A stretch of 19,508 nucleotides of DNA from the NCBI GenBank assembly GCA_002440625.1, contig DJUV01000078.1:1-19508 (forward strand). Reading direction: 5' to 3'. The translations under genes and the position numbers were made by a program. The notes beneath the pieces are model-generated. The model did not search any database. It saw only the letters and a list, made by a program, of their open reading frames with translations, and had not been told where the DNA came from. Source of the stretch: Rhodobacteraceae bacterium UBA6273 (lineage in GTDB: Bacteria > Pseudomonadota > Alphaproteobacteria > Rhodobacterales > Rhodobacteraceae). This document shows positions 14,861-19,508 of this stretch, piece after piece. Position 1 is the stretch's first letter, and each line of letters begins with the position of its first letter.

Positions 14861-14890
14861 CCGAATTCAATGCCTTGCCGATGAATTCGG
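14861..14890. promoter_or_regulatory. Inverted repeat CCGAATTCA-N12-TGAATTCGG between the cyclase and stomatin-like genes
   Basis: Perfect 9-bp arms at 14861-14869 and 14882-14890 are centred 21 bp apart, two helical turns, in the 169-bp divergent space. The arms are AT-richer than the surroundings. An operator for a dimeric regulator is the simplest reading; a hairpin in the stomatin-gene leader is the alternative. Confidence 0.5.
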
Positions 14891-14981
14891 GGCAGGCCGC
14901 AGCAGGCGATTGCGCCGAAAGGCTTTTCACGCTGCCACGGCGCGGGCATAGTCGCCGCAACCAGAGCATTGGGGAAACAAA

Positions 14982-15872
14982 TTGGATAACCTGGATATCG
15001 AGCAGATCGTCGGCGGCAACGGCGTGATCCTTGCCATAGCCGTCTTCGTCATCATCTGCATCTACCTTGGCGTGCGGATCGTGCCGCAGTCGCAGAAGTA
15101 TGTCGTCGAGCGCTTCGGGCGGTTGCGGGCGGTGCTGGGGCCGGGGATCAACTTCATCGTGCCTTTTCTCGACCGGGTCGCACACAAGATTTCTGTTCTT
15201 GAGCGTCAGCTGCCGAATGCGACACAGGATGCGATCACGACCGACAACGTGCTGGTAAAGGTGGAAACCTCGGTCTTCTACCGGATCACCGAGCCGGAAA
15301 AGACCGTCTACCGCATCCGCGATGTCGATGGCGCCATCGCCACGACGGTCGCGGGCATCGTCCGGTCGGAGATCGGCAAGATGGAACTGGATCAGGTCCA
15401 GTCCAACCGCGCGCAGCTTATCTCGCAGGTGCGCGAGCAGGTTGCGGCGATGGTCGATGACTGGGGCATCGAGGTGACGCGGGCCGAGGTTCTGGACGTG
15501 AACCTTGATGAGGCGACGCGGGCGGCGATGTTGCAGCAGCTGAATGCCGAACGGGCGCGGCGGGCGCAGGTGACGGAGGCCGAGGGCAAGAAGCGGTCGG
15601 TCGAACTGGCGGCGGATGCCGACCTTTACGCTGCCCAGCAACAGGCCAAGGCACGGCGGGTCACGGCCGAGGCCGAGGCTTTCGCGACATCTGTGATTGC
15701 CGAGGCGATCCAGAAGAACGGGCTTGAGGCGGCGCAGTATCAGGTCGCCATCCGGCAGGTCGAGGCGCTGGAGGCGGTCGCAACCGGCGACGGCAAGCAG
15801 ACGGTGATCCTGCCGGCGAACGCCCTCGAAGCTTTCGGCGATGCGTTCAGGATGTTCAAGGGGCGGTCGTGA
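14982..15872 (+). CDS. SPFH/stomatin-family membrane protein (QmcA-like)
   Basis: This 296-residue protein has one N-terminal transmembrane segment (about 14-31) and an SPFH/band 7 domain (about 32-190) with VPQSQKYVVERFGRLRAVL and the TTDNVLVKVETSVFYRI strand pair. A long Ala/Glu/Arg-rich coiled coil (about 180-255) and a terminal AIRQVEALEAVA region follow. Such proteins oligomerise into ring- or cage-like membrane microdomain scaffolds, often linked to FtsH protease control. The start codon is TTG at 14982 behind GGGGAAA (14971-14977); no closer ATG preserves the membrane segment, which makes TTG credible. The NfeD-type gene overlaps its stop (TGATG, 15870-15874), the classic partner arrangement. 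Confidence 0.92.
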   Translation: MDNLDIEQIVGGNGVILAIAVFVIICIYLGVRIVPQSQKYVVERFGRLRAVLGPGINFIVPFLDRVAHKISVLERQLPNATQDAITTDNVLVKVETSVFYRITEPEKTVYRIRDVDGAIATTVAGIVRSEIGKMELDQVQSNRAQLISQVREQVAAMVDDWGIEVTRAEVLDVNLDEATRAAMLQQLNAERARRAQVTEAEGKKRSVELAADADLYAAQQQAKARRVTAEAEAFATSVIAEAIQKNGLEAAQYQVAIRQVEALEAVATGDGKQTVILPANALEAFGDAFRMFKGRS

Positions 15873-16147
15873 TGGCGCTTTGGCAGGAATGGTGGGTCTG
15901 GATGCTGGCGGGCGCCGTGCTGGCCATCATGGAGGTGCTGATCCCCGGCTTCATCCTTCTCGGCTTTGCCATCGGCGCCGGGCTGACCGGCGGGTTGATC
16001 TGGCTCGGCGTGCTCGGCAGTTCGTTCGGCACGATCCTTCTGGTCTTTGCCTTCGTCTCGATCATTGCCTGGCTGGCGCTGAGGCGGCTGGTCGGGGTGC
16101 GTCACGGTCAGGTTAAGGTCTGGGACCGGGATATCAACGACGGTTGA
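15872..16147 (+). CDS. Short NfeD-family membrane protein
   Basis: This 91-residue protein begins MALWQEWWVWMLAGAVLAIM and has three hydrophobic segments (about 8-25, 26-48 and 52-70), then a short tail RRLVGVRHGQVKVWDRDIND. The Glu in IMEVLIPGF and the Gly-rich second span are NfeD hallmarks. NfeD proteins that partner stomatins usually end in a soluble OB-fold domain; here that domain is missing or reduced to its first strand, so this is a minimal form. I believe this length is common in Rhodobacteraceae rather than a truncation, as the frame ends cleanly. A GTG at 15869 is an alternative start one codon upstream. Confidence 0.88.
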   Translation: MALWQEWWVWMLAGAVLAIMEVLIPGFILLGFAIGAGLTGGLIWLGVLGSSFGTILLVFAFVSIIAWLALRRLVGVRHGQVKVWDRDINDG

Positions 16148-16284
16148 CGCCCGGTAATGGGCGGGTTCTTGCAACTCTGGGCTGTTTCTCTCGGCGGGTC
16201 TGAGCCGGCGAGTAGAATAGCGACTCGCGCCGGGCGCCGGGATTTCCCATGCTTGGGGGAATCACGACCGGCACGGAGAGGCAC

Positions 16285-16503
16285 ATGTCCAGACAGGCAG
16301 CGAAGCGGGGTTTCGACCCTTCGCGCGGCGGGCCGCGTCGGCGGAGCCGGTCAGGCAAGCCACGGGAATCGCGGAGCTTCCTCACGACCTTTGCCCTGAT
16401 CGTCGCGGCGGGGACACTGGCGCTATGGCTGGTCGACCGGCCGGGCAAGGTCGAGCGTACCGGCATGGAGCCGCCGCAGTCCCGCAACTCGGATGCAGGA
16501 TAG
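16285..16503 (+). CDS. Small single-span membrane protein of unknown function
   Basis: I do not recognise a family. The 72-residue product has a strongly basic N-terminus (residues 8-30 with RRRSRSGKPR), one hydrophobic span (about 32-50, FLTTFALIVAAGTLALWLV) and a polar C-terminal tail, so it should sit with the N-terminus in the cytoplasm. GGAGAGG (16275-16281) lies 3 to 4 nt before ATG 16285, a convincing start; the frame is open upstream from 16249 without such a site. It follows the NfeD-type gene by 137 bp and ends 6 nt before the stop of convergent pyrF. Codon third positions are GC-rich like the neighbours. Confidence 0.65.
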   Translation: MSRQAAKRGFDPSRGGPRRRSRSGKPRESRSFLTTFALIVAAGTLALWLVDRPGKVERTGMEPPQSRNSDAG

Positions 16504-16509
16504 GCGGCT

Positions 16510-17211
16510 TCAGGCGGAGAGTTCGGCGATGATGGCGGCAGCGGCGGCAGCCGGGTCGGGTGCGGCCCAGACCGGGCGGCCGACGACGATATGGTCGGCG
16601 CCATCGGCGATGGCGCGCGCCGGGGTTGCGACCCGCTTCTGATCGCCAAGATCGGCGCCCGCCGGGCGGACGCCGGGGGTCACGATCAGCCGGCCCTTCG
16701 CTTCGGGCAGGGCGCGGATCGCCCGCGCCTCTTGCGGTGAGGCAATGACACCATCCGCACCTGCGGCCAGAGCGCGGCGGGCGCGTTCGGTGACGATGTC
16801 GGAAATGTCACCGGGGAGGATCAGCGCCGCGTCAAGATCGGCGCGGTCGAGCGAGGTGAGGATCGTGACGGCGAGGATCTTCAAATCCTTCCCGGCAGCA
16901 CCCTCCTTGGCAGCGCGGACCACGTTCGGATCGCCGTGGACGGTCAGGAAATCGAGGTCATAGCGCGCAATGCCGCGCACCGCAGCCTCGACCGTCGCGC
17001 CGATGTCGAAGAGCTTCATGTCAAGGAAGATCCGCTTGCCGTGGTCCTGCTTCAGTTCGTTGGCAAGGGCGAGGCCACCACCGGTGAGCATGCCGAGGCC
17101 GATCTTGTAGAAGCTGACGCTGTCGCCGAGGCGGTTCGCCAGGTCGAGACCGGCGAGCGCGTTCGGCACATCAAGGGCGACAATCAGGCGGTCATCGGCG
17201 CGGATGGTCAT
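16510..17211 (-). CDS. pyrF: Orotidine 5'-phosphate decarboxylase
   Basis: This 233-residue TIM-barrel enzyme makes UMP from OMP, the last step of pyrimidine synthesis. The catalytic tetrad is intact: K37 (in FYKIGLGM) and D64-x-K66-x-x-D69 (in LDMKLFDIGAT). Phosphate-binding elements TPGVRPAG and VVGRPVWAA are near the C-terminus, and VTILTS marks strand five. Length is normal for the bacterial short form. ATG 17211 is preceded on the minus strand by GGGGA with a 9-nt spacer. It is divergent from cutC over 90 bp and ends 6 nt from the stop of the small membrane-protein gene. No other pyr gene is in the window. Confidence 0.97.
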   Translation of the reverse strand: MTIRADDRLIVALDVPNALAGLDLANRLGDSVSFYKIGLGMLTGGGLALANELKQDHGKRIFLDMKLFDIGATVEAAVRGIARYDLDFLTVHGDPNVVRAAKEGAAGKDLKILAVTILTSLDRADLDAALILPGDISDIVTERARRALAAGADGVIASPQEARAIRALPEAKGRLIVTPGVRPAGADLGDQKRVATPARAIADGADHIVVGRPVWAAPDPAAAAAAIIAELSA

Positions 17212-17301
17212 CGGCGGCGTCCCCTATCGTTTCGCGCAGGGGTTTGCGGATTTGGCGCGCGGCTGTCAAGGTTCGCGGGCAATGCGATGAAAGGATGATG
17301 G

Positions 17302-18012
17302 ATGAAACTGGAAGTCTGCGTGGACAGTGTCGAGGGGATGCTTGCGGCAGCGATGGCGGGTGCCGACCGGATCGAGCTTTGTTCGGCGCTGGAAGTGGGC
17401 GGGCTGACGCCCTCTGCCGGGCAGATGGCGCGGGCGATGGAACTCGCCGTTCCTGTCCATGCGCTGATCCGGTCGCGGGCCGGTGACTTCTGCTTTTCGG
17501 CAGACGAGGTGACGACGATGGTTGCGGACATCGAGGCGGCGCGGAAGGCCGGGCTCGCCGGCGTGGTGATTGGCGCGGCTGGCGGCGACGGGCGGCTTGA
17601 CCGGGACGCGCTAGCGGCGATGCGCGAGGCGGCGGGGACGATGAGCGTCACCCTGCACCGGGTCTTCGACCTTGTCCCCGATTTCGCGGAAGCGGTGGAA
17701 ACGGCGGTTGAGCTTGGCTGCAACCGCATCCTGACCTCGGGCGGGGCGGTCGGCGCGCCGGAAGGGGCGGAGGCGATCGCGCGGATCTGCGATATGGCGG
17801 CGGGCCGCATCGGCATCATGCCGGGGGCGGGCATCACCTCGGCCAATGTCGGCGCTTTCCTGACGAAGGTGCGGGTGGATGAGGTGCATTCCGCCTGTGG
17901 CAGGCTTCGGCCCATGGATGCGCGGGCGGTGGCGATGGATTTCTGCCATGCGGAGCGGCTGGAGACGGACGCGGACGAGGTGCGGGCGCTGAAAGCGGCA
18001 CTCCGGGCGTAA
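17302..18012 (+). CDS. cutC: CutC family protein (copper homeostasis-associated)
   Basis: This 236-residue TIM-barrel protein opens with MKLEVCVDSVEG, the invariant CutC N-terminus, followed by DRIELCSALEVGGLTPS, VHALIRSRAGDF, VTLHRVFDL and ILTSGGAVGAPEG. The length is typical. CutC was linked to copper tolerance in E. coli, but that role has been questioned; the family's true activity is unsettled. AAGGATG supports ATG 17302. It is divergent from pyrF. No copper exporter, chaperone or copper regulator is next to it. Its TAA (18010-18012) is followed immediately by a run of complementary blocks described separately. Confidence 0.95.
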   Translation: MKLEVCVDSVEGMLAAAMAGADRIELCSALEVGGLTPSAGQMARAMELAVPVHALIRSRAGDFCFSADEVTTMVADIEAARKAGLAGVVIGAAGGDGRLDRDALAAMREAAGTMSVTLHRVFDLVPDFAEAVETAVELGCNRILTSGGAVGAPEGAEAIARICDMAAGRIGIMPGAGITSANVGAFLTKVRVDEVHSACGRLRPMDARAVAMDFCHAERLETDADEVRALKAALRA

Positions 18013-18018
18013 TTGAAC

Positions 18019-18112
18019 GGGAACGCCTGCGAGGGCCGCCCGGTTCCCTGCGAACTATCAGGGCGGCGGGAACCCGCAGGGTCAATACCCCGGTTTCGGC
18101 CAGCTTTGGCCG
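18019..18112 (+). promoter_or_regulatory. Interlocked complementary blocks after cutC (possible RNA switch, attenuator or 3' end)
   Basis: Block A GCCGCCC (18035-18041) is complementary to A' GGGCGGC (18061-18067); B GGTTCCC (18042-18048) to B' GGGAACC (18068-18074); C CCCTGCG (18046-18052) to C' CGCAGGG (18075-18081). The order A-B-C-A'-B'-C' means these helices cannot nest, so they would compete or form a pseudoknot. B can also pair with GGGAAC at 18019-18024. A further stem CGGCCA/TGGCCG (18097-18102 with 18107-18112, loop GCTT) precedes GAAAAAG. This fills the 176 bp before the 109-residue protein gene. Function is unknown. Confidence 0.45.
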
Positions 18113-18188
18113 GAAAAAGTTCATCGGCTTGAACGGTTTATGTTGCGCCCCACCTCTGAGGCAGGATGGCTTCAGAAAGGAGCACACT

Positions 18189-18518
18189 ATGAACAACGAG
18201 CAACCTGTGTCCGGCCGCTCCTCTTACGATCCGGCGCTTGGCCGGGAGGTGCAGTACCGGGAAGGCAGCAGCTGGAAGATCCTGATCGCGGTTGCGGCGA
18301 TCATCGCGGTGATCCTCGCGGCGCTGTGGTTCGGGTCGGGAACCGACACCGGCCAGGCGCCCGAGCAGCCGGCGGCGATTGCGCCGGCTGATCCATCGGC
18401 GATGCCCGAGACTGATCCGGTCGCACCGGCTGACCCCGCGGCGGCCCCCGTGACCGATCCGGTGCAGCCTGCGCCGAGCGATACGGGCAGCGTGCCTGCG
18501 CCCGTGACCAACCAGTAA
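18189..18518 (+). CDS. Small membrane-anchored Pro/Ala-rich protein of unknown function
   Basis: I do not recognise a named family. The 109-residue product has a polar N-terminal 29 residues (MNNEQPVSGRSSYDPALGRE, then a short charged stretch), one hydrophobic segment (about 30-48, ILIAVAAIIAVILAALWF) and a low-complexity tail with repeated Asp-Pro units (ADPS, TDPVAPADPA, VTDPVQPAP). This suggests an inner-membrane anchor with a disordered periplasmic tail. AAAGGAG (18176-18182) is well spaced from ATG 18189; an in-frame ATG at 18129 adds a cysteine-containing leader without support. It sits alone between cutC and the clpB region, followed by two hairpins. Confidence 0.75.
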   Translation: MNNEQPVSGRSSYDPALGREVQYREGSSWKILIAVAAIIAVILAALWFGSGTDTGQAPEQPAAIAPADPSAMPETDPVAPADPAAAPVTDPVQPAPSDTGSVPAPVTNQ

Positions 18519-18587
18519 CCGTCCGCGACCAGCCACCACCGCGAATCGGACGGTTCTGGGAGAGGCCGGGCGAGCAATTGCCCGGCC
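18517..18587. terminator. Pair of hairpins downstream of the 109-residue protein gene
   Basis: AACCGTCCG (18517-18525) pairs with CGGACGGTT (18547-18555) over a 21-nt loop, and GGCCGGGC (18564-18571) pairs with GCCCGGCC (18580-18587) over an 8-nt loop. The first begins inside the stop codon. No T-run follows either on the plus strand, so they may block exonucleases or support rho-dependent ends between this gene and the minus-strand candidate. Confidence 0.5.
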
Positions 18588-18615
18588 GATCCCGTGTGCC
18601 GAGGCCTCCGGAGGG

Positions 18616-18762
18616 TCAGTGCCGCCGGAAGGCTGAGGGCATCCCCGACCGGCGCGGCAAGGCCCCGAGTTCGGTCAGGGACCAGAGCTGACGCGGGTGC
18701 GGCGAGGCGAGGCCAAGGTAGAGGCCGGCGGCATTCAGAAAGGTTCTGGCAAGCTGGTTCAT
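18616..18762 (-). CDS. Candidate 48-residue protein of unknown function
   Basis: On the minus strand ATG 18762 opens a 48-codon frame ending at TGA 18616-18618. It starts MNQLARTFLNAAGLYLGLAS and ends RRSGMPSAFRRH. GGAGAAG lies 4 nt upstream of the ATG, a good ribosome site, and third codon positions are mostly G or C (about four in five), as in the real genes here. A mildly amphipathic helix may span residues 4-19, and the tail is basic. No family is recognised, so the call rests on start-site quality and codon pattern alone; it may be noncoding. It is divergent from clpB, and the 189 bp between them holds short repeats. Confidence 0.45.
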   Translation of the reverse strand: MNQLARTFLNAAGLYLGLASPHPRQLWSLTELGALPRRSGMPSAFRRH

Positions 18763-18803
18763 CGGGGCTTCTCCGTTAAGGTTAAGGGTGATTAGGGCTG
18801 ATT

Positions 18804-18829
18804 CCGGTTTCGATTTGGTTTCGAACCGG
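18804..18829. repeat. GGTTTCGA repeat with inverted CCGGTT/AACCGG ends
   Basis: GGTTTCGA occurs at 18806-18813 and 18817-18824 (11-bp period), and the whole element is bounded by CCGGTT (18804-18809) and AACCGG (18824-18829). Nearby GTTAAG is repeated at 18775-18780 and 18781-18786. This AT-richer patch lies between the divergent candidate gene and clpB and may hold promoter or operator sites. Confidence 0.4.
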
Positions 18830-18845
18830 GGACAGCCGAAAGCGC

Positions 18846-18868
18846 CTTGAATTCCCTCCGGGCCATAT
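18846..18868 (+). promoter_or_regulatory. Candidate heat-shock (RpoH-type) promoter for clpB
   Basis: CTTGAA (18846-18851) and CCATAT (18863-18868) resemble the -35 and -10 elements recognised by RpoH. The 11-bp gap is shorter than the usual 13 to 16, so the match is imperfect. The location about 80 bp before clpB, a heat-shock gene, supports it. Confidence 0.45.
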
Positions 18869-18951
18869 CCAAGTCACTGGCAAGACCCGGGATATGTCGT
18901 GCCGAAGCATGGGCGACCGAAGCGCCGGGGGCTAGCAAAGGAGAACTGCCG

Positions 18952-19508
18952 ATGGACATGGAAAAGTTCACGGAACGGTCGCGCGGATTCCTTCAGGCCG
19001 CACAGACCATCGCGATGCGCGAAGGACAGCAGAGGGTTGTCCCCGAGCATCTTCTGAAGGCACTCATGGATGATGATCAGGGCCTATCGGCCAACCTCAT
19101 CAAACGCGCGGGCGGTGAGCCGAAGCGCGTGCAGGAATCTATTGACCAGATGGTCGCGAAGCTGCCCAAGGTTTCGGGCGGCGACGGGCAGGTCTATGTC
19201 GATACCCAGGTTGTCCGCGTGTTGGACGAGGCTGAGAAGATCGCCAAGAAGGCGGGCGACAGCTTCGTGCCGGTCGAACGCATCCTGATGGCGCTGGCCA
19301 TGGTCAACACCAAGGCCAAGGACGCGCTTTCGGCGGGTGCGGTGACGGCGCAGAACCTCAACACCGCGATCAATGACTTGCGCAAGGGCCGCACGGCGGA
19401 TTCTGCTTCGGCCGAAGAGGGTTATGAGGCCCTGAAGAAATATGCGCGCGACCTGACCGAGGCTGCCGAGGAAGGCAAGATCGACCCGATCATCGGCCGC
19501 GACGAGGA
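18952..19508 (+). CDS. clpB: ATP-dependent disaggregase ClpB, N-terminal part
   Basis: The frame starts at ATG 18952 behind AAAGGAG (18937-18943) and runs off the end of the window after 185 full codons of the expected 860 or so. Visible are the two repeats of the Clp N-terminal substrate-recognition domain (residues 1-145, with MDMEKFTERSRGFLQAAQ and VVPEHLLKALMDD), the linker, and the start of the first AAA+ module (KYARDLTEAAEEGKIDPIIGRD). The Walker A motif would lie just beyond the edge. ClpB hexamers with DnaK extract proteins from aggregates in the cytoplasm. The upstream region carries a possible RpoH-type promoter and an inverted repeat. The neighbouring family member ClpA is less likely given the DPIIGRD context and the N-terminus. 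Confidence 0.95.
   Translation, partial: MDMEKFTERSRGFLQAAQTIAMREGQQRVVPEHLLKALMDDDQGLSANLIKRAGGEPKRVQESIDQMVAKLPKVSGGDGQVYVDTQVVRVLDEAEKIAKKAGDSFVPVERILMALAMVNTKAKDALSAGAVTAQNLNTAINDLRKGRTADSASAEEGYEALKKYARDLTEAAEEGKIDPIIGRDE

Noticed and set aside
16208..16228. Inverted repeat GCGAGT-N9-ACTCGC before the 72-residue protein gene
   Set aside because: The arms are only 6 bp and GC-rich in a GC-rich gap; I could not separate it from chance.
18097..18118. Hairpin CGGCCA/TGGCCG with GAAAAAG as a rho-independent terminator for cutC
   Set aside because: The stem is followed by A residues, not T, on the plus strand, and on the minus strand the T-run precedes the stem, so it does not fit a canonical terminator in either direction.
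18594..18779. Plus-strand 61-codon frame antisense to the 48-residue candidate
   Set aside because: It is Arg-rich with no ribosome site, and the minus-strand frame has better start signals.

Overview
The window is GC-rich chromosomal DNA from an alphaproteobacterium, most likely a member of the Rhodobacteraceae (Rhodobacter/Paracoccus relatives). The evidence is gene content and protein style: a zinc-ribbon DinB, a zinc-less L36, a short NfeD paired with a stomatin-like protein, and a Liv-type transporter operon flanked by two acyl-activating enzymes. The assignment comes from recognised protein families, not from a database search. I see no insertion sequence, prophage, CRISPR array or integrase; this looks like core or stable accessory chromosome.

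Layout. (1) Positions 1-6683, plus strand: a tightly packed operon with the 3' end of a long-chain-type acyl-CoA synthetase, livG-, livH- and livM-like genes, a periplasmic binding protein, a livF-like gene, and a phenylacetate-CoA-ligase-family protein. Together they suggest import and CoA activation of an organic (perhaps aromatic or branched) carboxylic acid; the substrate is not visible. (2) 6684-7533: an iron-storage pair (bfd, bfr) behind a region with two palindromes, one fitting TGA-N9-TCA. (3) 7534-9241: an Lrp/AsnC regulator divergent from 4-hydroxyphenylpyruvate dioxygenase (tyrosine catabolism), with an 8-bp inverted repeat between them. (4) 9320-11298: an exported caspase-fold-like protein with peptidoglycan-binding-like domains, a shared terminator, then rpmJ and tRNA-Val(GAC) on the minus strand with their own promoter and terminator.

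(5) 11450-14812: an N-formylglutamate amidohydrolase-family enzyme converging on dinB, which follows a class III adenylate cyclase on the minus strand. (6) 14982-16503: a stomatin/SPFH protein overlapped by a short NfeD protein, then a 72-residue single-span membrane protein. (7) 16510-18012: pyrF (minus) divergent from cutC (plus). (8) 18013-19508: a leader or intergenic region with mutually exclusive hairpins, a 109-residue Pro/Ala-rich membrane-anchored protein, a candidate 48-residue minus-strand gene, and the start of clpB, which runs off the window.

The most unusual points are the acyl-activating enzyme with a non-canonical P-loop in the transporter operon, the apparent loss of both caspase catalytic residues in the exported repeat protein, and the interlocked complementary blocks after cutC. 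Most other content is conventional.
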